The notes: generated from the sequence alone by a model not told the origin. Counted from the first letter of the stretch, positions 51,409 to 59,928 are shown. The stretch is 64,000 nucleotides of DNA from Catenulispora sp. GP43 (GCF_041260665.1 NZ_JBGCCT010000034.1:62001-126000), one strand, 5' to 3'. Translations and numbers: made by a program.

Positions 51409-52649
51409 GCTCGCGGCTCCTTCGGCAGGCCGAGGACGCGCTCGGCGATGACGTTCCGCTGGATCTCGTCGGATCCGCCGTAGATGGTGTCGGCGCGGCT
51501 GAACAGCCACAGCCGCTGCCACTCGTCGAGGTCGTAGCCGGGCCCGGTGACGGTGCCGGCCGGGCCCAGCACGTCCATCGCCAGCTCGCCGAGGTCGCGG
51601 TGCCAGCGGGCCCAGGCCAGCTTGCCGATCGAGGCCTCGGGGCCGGCGGTGCCCCCGGTGCTGCCGGTCGTGCCGGTGCTGTCAGTGTTGCCAGCGCTGT
51701 CTGTCAGGCCCGTCATGGATCGCAAAGCATTGAGGCGCAGCACGTCCAGACCGATCGCGGCGCGGGTGAGGCGGTCCTGGATCAGCGGGTCGCCGGCCGC
51801 CCCGGTCCGCCTGGCCAGCGCGATGATCCCGTCGAGCTCGCGCCGGAAGCCGATCTGCTGCCCGAGCGTGGAGACGCCGCGTTCGAAGCCGAGGGTGGCC
51901 ATCGCGACCCGCCAGCCGTCGTTCACGCCGCCGACGACGTTGCCCGCCGGGGTGCGCGCGTCGGTGAAGTAGACCTCGTTGAACTCGGAGGTCTTGGTGA
52001 GCTGCAGGATCGGCCGGACCTCGACGCCGGGCTGCCGCATCGGCACCAGCAGGTATGACAGTCCTCGATGTTTCGGCGCGGCGGCATCGGTGCGCGCCAC
52101 GACGAAGCACCAGTCGGCCAGGTGCGCCAGCGAGGTCCACACCTTCTGTCCGTTGAGGATCCACTCGCTGCCGTCTTCGGAGAGCACGGCGGTGGTCTTG
52201 ACGTTGGCGAGGTCCGAGCCGGCGTCGGGCTCGGAATAGCCCTGGCACCAGAGCTCTGTCACGTCGCGGATGCCCGGCAGGAAGCGCTGCTTCTGCTCCT
52301 CGGTGCCGAAGGCGATGAGCGTGGGCCCCAGGAGCTGTTCGCCGATGTGGCTGACGCGGATCGGCGCGTCGGCGCGCGCGTACTCCTCGTGGAAGATCAC
52401 CTGCTGCGCGAGGCCGGCGGCCCGGCCGCCGTACTCCTTGGGCCAGTCCAGGCAGGTCCAGCCGTGCGCGGCGAGGTGGCGGTCCCAGGCGACGCGGACG
52501 TCGAAGGCCTCGTGCTCGCGCCCGGGGCCGCCCAGCCCCCGGGCCGCGGCGAACTCGCCGGTGAGGTGGTCGTGGAGCCAGGCCCGCAGCTCGGTCCGGA
52601 AAATCTCCGCACGGAAGGCCTCGTCCGCGGCGCTGTCGGTGAGGTCCAC
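51405..52649 (-). CDS. fadE30: Acyl-CoA dehydrogenase FadE30-like
   Basis: A flavin acyl-CoA dehydrogenase of 414 residues. FAD-site features WCQGYSEPDAGSDLANVKTT near 135 and DTIYGGSDEIQRNVIAERVL near the C-terminus are present. The usual YEGT glutamate is Gly (Y-G-G-S), as in steroid-type FadEs whose base lies elsewhere. FadE30 dehydrogenates the 5-hydroxy indane-dione CoA thioester. A Ser/Thr/Gly repeat (GNTDSTGTTGSTGGTAG near residue 335) lengthens one loop relative to the usual 385 residues. The start is GTG at 52649, 13 bases from the KstR2-like operator, so the transcript is probably short-leadered. It heads the kstR2 operon. Confidence 0.87.
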   Translation of the reverse strand: MDLTDSAADEAFRAEIFRTELRAWLHDHLTGEFAAARGLGGPGREHEAFDVRVAWDRHLAAHGWTCLDWPKEYGGRAAGLAQQVIFHEEYARADAPIRVSHIGEQLLGPTLIAFGTEEQKQRFLPGIRDVTELWCQGYSEPDAGSDLANVKTTAVLSEDGSEWILNGQKVWTSLAHLADWCFVVARTDAAAPKHRGLSYLLVPMRQPGVEVRPILQLTKTSEFNEVYFTDARTPAGNVVGGVNDGWRVAMATLGFERGVSTLGQQIGFRRELDGIIALARRTGAAGDPLIQDRLTRAAIGLDVLRLNALRSMTGLTDSAGNTDSTGTTGSTGGTAGPEASIGKLAWARWHRDLGELAMDVLGPAGTVTGPGYDLDEWQRLWLFSRADTIYGGSDEIQRNVIAERVLGLPKEPRA

Positions 52650-52661
52650 GAACCCTACCCT

Positions 52662-52675
52662 ACCAATCGTTTGCT
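52662..52675. promoter_or_regulatory. KstR2-like operator at the divergent fadE30/fadE31 promoter
   Basis: ACCAATCGTTTGCT (reverse AGCAAACGATTGGT), matching 8 of 10 fixed KstR2 dyad positions. It lies between the fadE30 GTG (52649) and the fadE31-like GTG (52692), only 13 and 17 bases from the starts. Both promoters must overlap it. A GGTAGGGTAGGG run flanks it. Confidence 0.78.
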
Positions 52676-52691
52676 TGGTACGGTAGGCCGC

Positions 52692-53834
52692 GTGGACCTG
52701 AGCTTCAGCACGGCCGAGGACGCGTTCCGGGCGGAGGTGCGCTCCTGGCTGGCCGCCCACGTGCCGCCCGAGCCGCTGCCGTCGATGGACACCGCCGAGG
52801 GCTTCGAAGCGCACCGCCGCTGGGAGCTGGAGCTGTTCCGGGAGCGGTACTCGGTGGTGTCGTGGCCGGCCGAATACGGCGGACGCGGCGCGTCGATCAC
52901 CGAGTGGCTGATCTTCGAGGAGGAGTACTGGGCCGCGGGCAGCCCGGGCCGGGTCTCGCAGAACGGGATCAACCTGCTCGCGCCGTCGATGCTGGACCAC
53001 GGGACCCAGGCGCAGAAGGCGCGGTTCCTACCGGCGACGGCCTCCGGCGAACAGATCTGGGCGCAGGTGTGGTCCGAGCCGGAGGCCGGGTCGGACCTGG
53101 CGTCGCTGCGCTCGACGGCGGCGCGGGCGCCGTCGGACGACGGATGGCTGCTGTCGGGGCAGAAGACGTGGTCCTCCCGCGCCACGTTCGCGGACTGGGG
53201 CTTCGGCCTGTTCCGCAGCGACCCGGCCGCCGAACGTCATCGAGGGCTGACCTATTTCCTGTTCCCCTTGACCGCGCCGGGGATCACGGTGCGCCCGATC
53301 CCGCAGTTCGACGGCGAGCCGGGCTTCGCAGAGCTCTTCTTCGACGAGGTGTACGTCCCGGACACGGACGTGCTCGGCGCGGCCGGCGACGGCTGGAAGG
53401 TCACGATGGCCACCGCCGGCAAGGAACGCGGCCTGTACCTGCGCTCGCCGGGACGGTATCTGGCGACGGCCGCGCGGCTGGTCGCGCTGTGGGAGGAGGC
53501 CGGCCGGCCGGCGGAGTTCCGGGACCGGGTCGCCGAGGCGTGGATCGGGGCCCGGGCCTACCGGCTGGCGACGTTCGAGACGGCGGCGCGGATCGCGGAC
53601 GGCGGCACGCTCGGCGCGGAGACCAGCGTGAACAAGCTGTTCTGGTCGGAGCTGGACCTGGCGATGCACGAGACGGCGCTGGACCTGCTCGGCCCGCACG
53701 CCGAGCGGCTGGACTCGGCGTGGATGGACGGCTACCTGTTCGCCCTGGCCGGGCCGATCTACGCCGGGACGAACGAGGTACAGCGCAATGTGGTCGCCGA
53801 GCGGGTGCTCGGGTTGCCGAGGGGGCCGCGATGA
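52692..53834 (+). CDS. Acyl-CoA dehydrogenase FadE31-like
   Basis: A 380-residue acyl-CoA dehydrogenase. Typical pieces are WAQVWSEPEAGSDLASLRST near residue 125, WSSRATFADWGFGLF near 160 and GPIYAGTNEVQRNVVAERVL at the C-terminus, where the YEGT Glu is Ala. Start GTG 52692 begins VDLSFSTAEDAFRAEV, mirroring the divergent FadE30. In mycobacteria the corresponding gene pairs with a smaller FadE as an alpha2beta2 complex. Here the smaller FadE follows after a micro-ORF. The stop overlaps the micro-ORF start (ATGA). It is expected to act in CoA-thioester dehydrogenation in the HIP pathway. Confidence 0.82.
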   Translation: MDLSFSTAEDAFRAEVRSWLAAHVPPEPLPSMDTAEGFEAHRRWELELFRERYSVVSWPAEYGGRGASITEWLIFEEEYWAAGSPGRVSQNGINLLAPSMLDHGTQAQKARFLPATASGEQIWAQVWSEPEAGSDLASLRSTAARAPSDDGWLLSGQKTWSSRATFADWGFGLFRSDPAAERHRGLTYFLFPLTAPGITVRPIPQFDGEPGFAELFFDEVYVPDTDVLGAAGDGWKVTMATAGKERGLYLRSPGRYLATAARLVALWEEAGRPAEFRDRVAEAWIGARAYRLATFETAARIADGGTLGAETSVNKLFWSELDLAMHETALDLLGPHAERLDSAWMDGYLFALAGPIYAGTNEVQRNVVAERVLGLPRGPR

Positions 53835-53971
53835 CGGCGGCTTCGCGCGGCACGCATGGCAGCACGCATGGCAGCACATATGGCGGCGCGAATTGCAGCT
53901 CGAGTGGCGGCGCGAGTGGCGGCGCCGACAAGGCCGGTGACCGGGCCCGAACCCAGGAGGCAGCGCGGTGA
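53831..53971 (+). CDS. Micro-ORF coupled to both flanking fadE genes
   Basis: A 46-codon frame whose ATG overlaps the preceding fadE stop (ATGA) and whose TGA overlaps the next fadE start (GTGA). The product is a low-complexity Gly/Ser/Thr/His peptide (GTHGSTHGSTYGGANCSSSG, then GASGGA) with a charged tail (DKAGDRARTQEAAR) and one Cys. An AGGAGG for the next gene lies inside its end. It may be a genuine coupling leader peptide or merely a repeat-expanded spacer that keeps the ribosome engaged. No known family is recognised. Confidence 0.45.
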   Translation: MTAASRGTHGSTHGSTYGGANCSSSGGASGGADKAGDRARTQEAAR

Positions 53972-54837
53972 GATTCGCTCTGACCGAGGAGCAGCGCGAC
54001 TTCCGCGATGCGGTCGACTCCTTGTTGCGCGACGCGAACGGCATCGCCGCGGCTCGTTCCTGGGCGGCCGGCGACACCAAGCCGGGTCTGGAGATCTGGC
54101 GCGCTCTGGCCGGGATCGGGCTGCACTCGCTCGCAGGCGAGTACCCGGTCGAGCTGTGCGCGGCGATGGAGCGCGTCGGCTATCACGCGGCTCCCGGGCC
54201 GTATCCGGAATCGCTGGCGGTGGCGACAGTGCGGCCCGACTGGCGCGAGCGCATAGCCGCCGGCGCGATCGCCACCGCCGCCATGCCGCCGGTCGCGCCC
54301 TGGGCGCCGAACGCCGATGTCGCGAGTCTTTGTCTGTCGGTGACCGTCGCCGGGCCGGCCGCCTCGCTGGATCCGACCCGGTCGCTGTTCGCCGTCGAGG
54401 GCGCGTCGCCGAACGACCTCCTGCTCGACACCGCCGCGCTCCTCACCGCCGCCCAGCTGCTCGGCCTCGGCCGTGCCGCCCTGGACATGACCGTCGCCTA
54501 CGCCAAGCAGCGCGTGCAGTACGGCCGCGTCATCGGCGAGTACCAGGCGGTCAAGCACCGGCTCGCCGACGCGCACACCGGCCTGGAGTTCGCGCGTCCC
54601 CTGGTCTTCGCCGCCGCCCTCAGCTCCGGCTCGGGCGACGTCTCCGCGGCGAAGGCCGCCGCGAGCGACGCCGCCTACCGCGCGGCCCGCGCCGCGCTCC
54701 AGTTGCACGGCGCCATCGGCTACACCGACGAGTACGACCTGTCCGTCTTCTTCAAGAAGATCAGGGCGCTGTACTCCGCCTGGGGAAGTCCTTCCTTCCA
54801 CCGTGAGCGACTGCTCCGCCACATCGGCACCGGCTGA
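53968..54837 (+). CDS. Short acyl-CoA dehydrogenase (FadE32-like beta-type subunit)
   Basis: A 289-residue protein, shorter than classical acyl-CoA dehydrogenases (about 380). The N-terminus is VRFALTEEQRDFRDAV. The central strand domain is shrunken, while the C-terminal helical domain is intact (MTVAYAKQRVQYGRVIGEYQ, HGAIGYTDEYDLSVFFKKIR). That is the form of the small subunits of heteromeric steroid FadEs. The start GTG 53968 has AGGAGG at 53955-53960. It probably assembles with the preceding FadE. The substrate is inferred from context only. Confidence 0.8.
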   Translation: MRFALTEEQRDFRDAVDSLLRDANGIAAARSWAAGDTKPGLEIWRALAGIGLHSLAGEYPVELCAAMERVGYHAAPGPYPESLAVATVRPDWRERIAAGAIATAAMPPVAPWAPNADVASLCLSVTVAGPAASLDPTRSLFAVEGASPNDLLLDTAALLTAAQLLGLGRAALDMTVAYAKQRVQYGRVIGEYQAVKHRLADAHTGLEFARPLVFAAALSSGSGDVSAAKAAASDAAYRAARAALQLHGAIGYTDEYDLSVFFKKIRALYSAWGSPSFHRERLLRHIGTG

Positions 54838-54942
54838 TCGTCGAACCGCCCATAGCAAGATCCCCGCGGGTAGGGTGATGTCCGGGCAAGAGTGGGGCTA
54901 CCCCCATCGCCCGGACCCCCGTCGCCGAGCCACCATCTATCC

Positions 54943-55689
54943 ATGACCTTCGACGCCACTCCGCCCCGCGCCCCGATCGGCGCCCTGCGGATCAGCACCA
55001 TCGCCATGGCCGGCGTGATCGCGGCGGTGGGTGTCCCGGCCGCCGCGGCGGCGTTCGCGATGTCCTCGCGGGTGACCGACCAGCGGGAGCGGGCCGCGAT
55101 CAGCGCGACGGGCCCGATCACCCGGGTCGTCGTCGCCGATTCCGAGAGCGACGTGCGGATCTCCGGGTCCGACGCGGCGAGCGGGGCGAGCGGGCAGGCG
55201 GTCGTGCAGTGGAAGGGCAAGAACGGCAAGCGGGCCGTGCTGCGGCAGAGCGTCGCGGACGGGGTGCTCACCTTGACCAAGGACTGCTCCGGCGGCGGAT
55301 GCGGGCCGATCGACATCACGCTGACGGTGCCGCGGGACGTCGCGGTGTGGGCCACCACCTCCGACGGGGAGATCGGCGTCACCGGCGTCACCGGCGCCGT
55401 GGACCTGACGTCGAGCAACGGCGGCATCGACGCCGTCGGCCTGGGCTCCGGCGACGCCTCCTTCCACACCACGGACGGCAGCATCGACGCCTCCTTCACC
55501 GGCGCCCCGGCCCGGATCACGGCGGTCACCACCAACGCCGCCGTCTCGGTCGTCACCGACGGCCGCACCGCGTACTACGACTCCGTGAGCACCGCCAACG
55601 GCAACCGGGTCCTGTCGAACGTGCAGGATCGCAAGGCTGCCAACGAGATCGACGTGACCACCACCAACGGCGACGTGACCATCAGTTAG
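54943..55689 (+). CDS. DUF4097-like exported adhesin-type protein 1
   Basis: A 248-residue protein with an N-terminal membrane helix (ISTIAMAGVIAAVGVPAAAAAF) and an extracytoplasmic beta-helix of the DUF4097 type, seen in short repeated strands (TSDGEIGVTGVTGAVDLTSS, TTDGSIDASFTGAP, TTNGDVTIS). The motif GVLTLTKDCSGGGCG holds a Cys pair also present in the next gene. ATG 54943 is used. The stop lies ten bases before the paralogous gene. DUF4097 proteins are thought to be surface beta-helices of unknown function. Confidence 0.72.
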   Translation: MTFDATPPRAPIGALRISTIAMAGVIAAVGVPAAAAAFAMSSRVTDQRERAAISATGPITRVVVADSESDVRISGSDAASGASGQAVVQWKGKNGKRAVLRQSVADGVLTLTKDCSGGGCGPIDITLTVPRDVAVWATTSDGEIGVTGVTGAVDLTSSNGGIDAVGLGSGDASFHTTDGSIDASFTGAPARITAVTTNAAVSVVTDGRTAYYDSVSTANGNRVLSNVQDRKAANEIDVTTTNGDVTIS

Positions 55690-55699
55690 AGGCCCGAAC

Positions 55700-56452
55700 A
55701 TGAGCTCTGAAACCACTCCGACCCGCCGCCCGATCGCGGCCCTGCGGGTCAGCACGGTCGCGCTGCTCGGCGTCGTCGCCGCTGTCGCCGTCCCGGCCGG
55801 CGCCGCCGCGATCGTCCTGTCCGGCAGCATCAACAGCCAGCAGAAGCAGCAGATCCTCGACCATGCCGACCAGGTCACCCGGGTCGTGGTCGTCGACGAG
55901 GGCGGCAGCGTCCGGATCGCCGGCAACGCGGCGCTGTTCGGCGTGACCGGCCACGCCACCCTGACCTGGCACGCCTTCAGCAGCGGCGCCACCGGTGCCA
56001 AGGTCACCGAGCAGTTCGCGGACGGCGTGCTGACGCTGACCAAGGACTGCGCCGGCGTCGACTGCGACGCGGACATCGACATCCAGGTGCCGCCGGCCGT
56101 GTCGGTCCAGGTGACCACGAGCGACGCCGGCATCACCGTCACCAACGTCGCCGGCGGCGTGGAACTGCATGACTCGAACGCCTCGATCTCGGCCAAGCAG
56201 CTGGGCGCCGGGGACGCGTGGATGCAGACCAGCAACGCGCCGATCAGCGCCACGTTCGCCGGCGGGCCCAAGAACATCTTCGCGCACACCAGCAATGCGA
56301 GCGTCTCCATCACCACCGACGACCGCTCATCGTATTTCGACAAGCTCAGCACATCGAATGCCGACGTCCGTCAGGACAACCCCAACCAGGACCGCCGCGC
56401 CGACAACGTGATCGACGCGTTGACCAGCAACGCCCCCATCACCGTCAAGTAG
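55700..56452 (+). CDS. DUF4097-like exported adhesin-type protein 2
   Basis: A 250-residue paralog of the upstream gene. It has the same N-terminal RPIAALRVSTVALLGVVAAV membrane helix, the same GVLTLTKDCAGVDCD Cys-pair segment and a beta-helix (TTSDAGITVTNVAGGVELHD, TSNAPISATFAGGPKNIF). It diverges in the strand tips, suggesting different ligands. ATG 55700 has a GAGG-type site upstream, and the pair was presumably created by tandem duplication. It is convergent with the esterase gene, whose stop lies 13 bases away. Confidence 0.72.
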   Translation: MSSETTPTRRPIAALRVSTVALLGVVAAVAVPAGAAAIVLSGSINSQQKQQILDHADQVTRVVVVDEGGSVRIAGNAALFGVTGHATLTWHAFSSGATGAKVTEQFADGVLTLTKDCAGVDCDADIDIQVPPAVSVQVTTSDAGITVTNVAGGVELHDSNASISAKQLGAGDAWMQTSNAPISATFAGGPKNIFAHTSNASVSITTDDRSSYFDKLSTSNADVRQDNPNQDRRADNVIDALTSNAPITVK

Positions 56453-56465
56453 CCACGATCAAGGA

Positions 56466-57440
56466 TCAGGGCCCTGCCGTGCTCCCCGTGCCCTCCAGCC
56501 CGGCCCGCACCGCGGCGAACACCGCGGCGCGGGTCTTCTCGGCGGTCGGGTGCGGCATGTTCAGGAAGCCGTGGAACATCCCCGCGACCTGGATGTGGTC
56601 CACGGCGACGCCGGCCGCGGCGAGCTTGGCCGCGTAGGCGTCGCCCTCGTCCCGCAGCGGGTCGTGCTCGGCGGTGACGACGCAGGCGCGCGGCAGACCG
56701 GTGTGGTCCGGCGCGTTGATCGGCGACATGTGGGGGTCGGAGATGTCGGCGCCCTGCACGTACTGCTCGTGGAACCACGTCATGTGCTGCGTGGTGAGGA
56801 AGAAGCCGGTTCCGTTCTCCTCCCGCGAGGGATAGCCGTCCTCGGCGAGGTCGACCGAGGGATAGACCAGCAGCTGGTAGGCGATCGCAGGACTCGGATT
56901 CCCCTGAGCCGCACGGTCCCGGGCCATCAGCGACACCACGGCCGCGAAGTTGCCGCCGGCGCTGTCCCCGGCGACGGCCAGGCGTGCGGGGTCCACGCCG
57001 AGTTCCGCGGCGTGCGTCCAGACCCACGAGGTGGCCGCGTAGGCGTCCTCAAGCCCGCCGGGATAAGGCGTCTCCGGCGCGAGCCGGTACTCCACCGAGA
57101 CCACCGTCGCGCCGGTGGTGTGCGCGAGTTCGCGGCAGAAATTGTCATAGAGGGCGACGTTGCAGATGGTGAAGCCGCCGCCGTGGAAGAACACGACGCC
57201 CGGTGTCACAGTGGCCTGATCCGGCACCGGACGATAGATCCGGACGGGGATGTCCGGGGCGCCCTCGGGGCCGGGAATCGTCCGGTCCACGACCGACGGC
57301 AGCTCCACCACGACCGGCAGATCCGGGGCCAGGGCGAGGATCTCGCGCGCCTCGGCCGCGTCGGTGACGGCGCCGCCGAGGTCCGGGAAGACCAGGGTGA
57401 GCGCGTCCATGATGGCGCGGGCATACGGATCGAGCGTCAT
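56466..57440 (-). CDS. Hormone-sensitive-lipase-family esterase
   Basis: A 324-residue esterase. The oxyanion motif FFHGGGFTICN is near residue 84, the nucleophile is in GDSAGG near 157, the Asp in EHDPLRDEG near 252 and the His in HGFLNM near 282. The HSL/GDXG family hydrolyses short-chain and sometimes steroid esters. The ATG 57440 overlaps the LLM gene stop (ATGA), so the two are coupled. The location inside a steroid-catabolic region makes a steroid or lactone substrate attractive, but that is inference. Confidence 0.9.
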   Translation of the reverse strand: MTLDPYARAIMDALTLVFPDLGGAVTDAAEAREILALAPDLPVVVELPSVVDRTIPGPEGAPDIPVRIYRPVPDQATVTPGVVFFHGGGFTICNVALYDNFCRELAHTTGATVVSVEYRLAPETPYPGGLEDAYAATSWVWTHAAELGVDPARLAVAGDSAGGNFAAVVSLMARDRAAQGNPSPAIAYQLLVYPSVDLAEDGYPSREENGTGFFLTTQHMTWFHEQYVQGADISDPHMSPINAPDHTGLPRACVVTAEHDPLRDEGDAYAAKLAAAGVAVDHIQVAGMFHGFLNMPHPTAEKTRAAVFAAVRAGLEGTGSTAGP

Positions 57441-58561
57441 CGGCTCTCGTCCTTCCGGAAGTGGGGGATCACGTGGGCGCCCCACTGGCGGATGGTCTCC
57501 ATCGCGGCGCCATGCGGGACGGTACCCATCTGAATCAGGCAGATCACCTCGTCGACGCCGATGTCCGCCAGTTGCTCGACATACTCGACGGCCCGCGTCG
57601 CCGTGCCGTAGGCGTGGTTCACGTTGTAGGTGCCGGTGGAGCTCGGACGGACCGGGATGTTCGCCTCGTGCAGCTTGGCCACGACCGCTTCCTTCTCCAG
57701 TCGGAGTACGGCCGCGTTGTCGTCGTCCTCGGTGTCCTCCGACGGTTCGGGGCCGCCGCCGTACCAGTGCAGGATCGACTCGGCGAAGAACCGCTGGCCG
57801 CGCGCGCCGATCCGGAAGGCCGCGTCGCCGTCGTCGGCCACGATCGTCGGACACAGCGCGGCGAAGTGGTCGTTGCGGACCGCCGAGACGAACCGCTCAC
57901 CGGTGCGCTCGGCGATCGCCGCGTCGTAGACGCCGCGCATCGTGGCGATCTCCTCCGCGCCGGCGAACCCCAGGACCAGCGCGCCGACGCCGTAGTCGGC
58001 CGCGGTGCGCAGGGTCGCAGCCTTCGAACACGCCATGAACAGCGGCGGGTGCGGCGTCTGCACCGGCCGGGGCAGCACCTGGCCGGGGCCGATGTCGAGC
58101 AGTCCGTGCCACTCGAACTGCTCGGCGGTCCAGCAGTTCCCGATGATCCGCAAGGCTTCCTCGACCTGCGCGTAGGTCGAGTCGGGGTCCACGCCGCACA
58201 TCGCCATCTCCTGCCGGGTCGCGCCCCGGCCCGCGCCGAGGTCCAGCCGGCCGCCGGAGAGCACGTCGAGCATCGCGGCGCGTTCGGCCACGCGGATCGG
58301 GTGGCCGTAGCCGAAGGGGAGGCAGACGACTCCGTGGCCGAGGCGGATGCGGCTGGTCTTGGCCGCGACGTGGGCCAGGAAGACGTCGGGCGCCGACATG
58401 TGGGCGTAGCGCAGCAGGGAGTGGTGCTCGACGGCCCAGACCCGGTCGAAGCCGGCGGCCTCGGCGGCCACCGCCTGTTCGACACAGGCGGCCAGGGTGG
58501 CGCGTTCGCGCTCGGGCGTGGGGTCGGCGAGCTGGGCCTCGAAGATCACGGAGAACTGCAC
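57437..58561 (-). CDS. LLM-class flavin-dependent oxidoreductase
   Basis: A 374-residue bacterial-luciferase-like protein. Residues QFSVIFEAQLADPTPERERA start the barrel, VWAVEHHSLLRYAHMSAPDV is near 40, GVVCLPFGYGHPIRVAERAA near 77, and LDLGAGRGATRQEMAMCGVD near 109. Such proteins use reduced FMN (or F420) in monooxygenation. The gene is divergent from a PadR regulator and coupled with the esterase. A combination of flavin monooxygenase and esterase could be a Baeyer-Villiger-style ester formation and hydrolysis, an idea only. Start ATG 58561. Confidence 0.88.
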   Translation of the reverse strand: MQFSVIFEAQLADPTPERERATLAACVEQAVAAEAAGFDRVWAVEHHSLLRYAHMSAPDVFLAHVAAKTSRIRLGHGVVCLPFGYGHPIRVAERAAMLDVLSGGRLDLGAGRGATRQEMAMCGVDPDSTYAQVEEALRIIGNCWTAEQFEWHGLLDIGPGQVLPRPVQTPHPPLFMACSKAATLRTAADYGVGALVLGFAGAEEIATMRGVYDAAIAERTGERFVSAVRNDHFAALCPTIVADDGDAAFRIGARGQRFFAESILHWYGGGPEPSEDTEDDDNAAVLRLEKEAVVAKLHEANIPVRPSSTGTYNVNHAYGTATRAVEYVEQLADIGVDEVICLIQMGTVPHGAAMETIRQWGAHVIPHFRKDESR

Positions 58562-58668
58562 GGTGTCTCCCGCCGTGGATATTCCTATTAGAAACAGGCT
58601 GCGCAGCGCATGGAATCTCAGGACGCGCGAGGAGTCAAGGGCGGCCGCGAGCCACTACCCTTACTGAG

Positions 58669-59304
58669 GTGAGCCCTCAGTCACAGGACGAATCGGCGGA
58701 GACCGGCACCGGCGATCCGCACCTGCCCGCGACGAGCTGGGCGGTGCTCGGCATGCTGTCCTTCGAGCAGGAGCTGTCCGGCTACGACATCAAGAAGTGG
58801 GCCGACTGGTCGCTGAAGCTGTTCTACTGGTCGCCGTCGTTCAGCCAGATCTACAGCGAGCTCAAGCGGCTGGAGAAGCACGGGTACGTGACGTCGCGGA
58901 CCGTGATGCAGGAAGACGTGCGCGGCAAGCGCGTGTACGCGATCACGGATTCCGGGCGCGAGGCGGTGCGGACCTGGGCCCGGACCGCGCCGGTCGAAGT
59001 GCCGGTGCTCAAGCACGGGGTGCTTCTCCGGGTGTGGTTGGGGCACCTGACCGAGCCGGAGCGGCTGCGCGAGATCGTGACGGAGCATCGCGACAACTCC
59101 GAACGCCGGCGCGCCGAGGCGGCAGTGGACGCCGAAGCTGCGCACGACGAGACGGACTGGGCCTATCCCGAGATCGCGCTGAAGTGGGCCGAGCGGTATC
59201 ACGCGGCCGAGCGTGACCTGGCCGAGCAGATGCTGCTCGATCTGGACGAGCTGGCGGCTTCGGGGCGGGCCACGGAACCGGCGAGAGCAGAAGAGCGTCC
59301 ATGA
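58669..59304 (+). CDS. PadR-family transcriptional regulator
   Basis: A 211-residue regulator. The winged helix runs WAVLGMLSFEQELSGYDIKK through IYSELKRLEKHGYVTSRTVM near residues 25-83, then KRVYAITDSGREAVRTWA. A C-terminal helical part follows (ERYHAAERDLAEQMLLDLDE). GTG 58669 is the start. It is divergent from the LLM-esterase operon and probably represses it. An AT-rich patch with an imperfect dyad (TTCCTATTAGAA at about 58583-58594) in the 107-base gap is a possible operator. Confidence 0.9.
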   Translation: MSPQSQDESAETGTGDPHLPATSWAVLGMLSFEQELSGYDIKKWADWSLKLFYWSPSFSQIYSELKRLEKHGYVTSRTVMQEDVRGKRVYAITDSGREAVRTWARTAPVEVPVLKHGVLLRVWLGHLTEPERLREIVTEHRDNSERRRAEAAVDAEAAHDETDWAYPEIALKWAERYHAAERDLAEQMLLDLDELAASGRATEPARAEERP

Positions 59305-59352
59305 TCTGATATTCCGTTGCCCAGAATGCGGGCACGGGAGCACACTCGAAGC

Positions 59353-59928
59353 ATGGTCAACGTGCACGAGGTGATCGACGCCAAGCTCCGCAAGTTCATC
59401 GAGGCGCAGCCCCTGTTCTTCGTGGCGACCGCACCGCTGGCCGCCGACGGGCACGTCAACCTCTCGCCGAAGGGCACCCGCGGCTCGCTCGCGGTCCTCG
59501 GCTCGGACCGGCTGGCGTACCTGGACCTCACCGGCAGCGGCGCCGAGAGCCTGGCGCACCTCCGGGAGAACGGCCGCATCACGCTCATGTGGGCGGCGTT
59601 CGAGGGGCCGCCGAACATCGTGCGCGTGCACGGCACCGGCGAGGTGCTGTGGCGCGACGACCCGCGCTGGGCGGAGTACATCGGACTGTTCCCGGCGGCG
59701 GCCGACCCCGGCGCGCGGGCCATCGTCCTGGTCCAGGCGAAGCGGATCAGCGACTCCTGCGGCTACGCGGTGCCGTTCATGGACTACCAGGGCGAGCGGC
59801 GGCTGCTCGCCGAGTACTTCGGCCGGCGCGACGAGGAGTTCCACGTCGACTACGTGGCGCGCAAGAACGCCACGAGCATCGACGGACTGCCGGCGGTTCC
59901 GGTGGAGACGCTGCGCGCATCGCGATAG
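59353..59928 (+). CDS. Pyridoxamine 5'-phosphate oxidase-family protein
   Basis: A 191-residue split-barrel flavin protein. PLFFVATAPLAADGHVNLSP near residue 18 and the downstream SLAHLRENGRITLMWAAFEG near 66 are characteristic. It probably binds FMN or F420. The C-terminal part VPFMDYQGERRLLAEYFGRR is typical of a subgroup annotated as pyridoxamine oxidase-like. The substrate is unknown. ATG 59353 gives MVNVHEVIDAKLRKF; the longer frame from 59317 lacks a better site. It follows the PadR gene by 48 bases on the same strand. Confidence 0.87.
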   Translation: MVNVHEVIDAKLRKFIEAQPLFFVATAPLAADGHVNLSPKGTRGSLAVLGSDRLAYLDLTGSGAESLAHLRENGRITLMWAAFEGPPNIVRVHGTGEVLWRDDPRWAEYIGLFPAAADPGARAIVLVQAKRISDSCGYAVPFMDYQGERRLLAEYFGRRDEEFHVDYVARKNATSIDGLPAVPVETLRASR

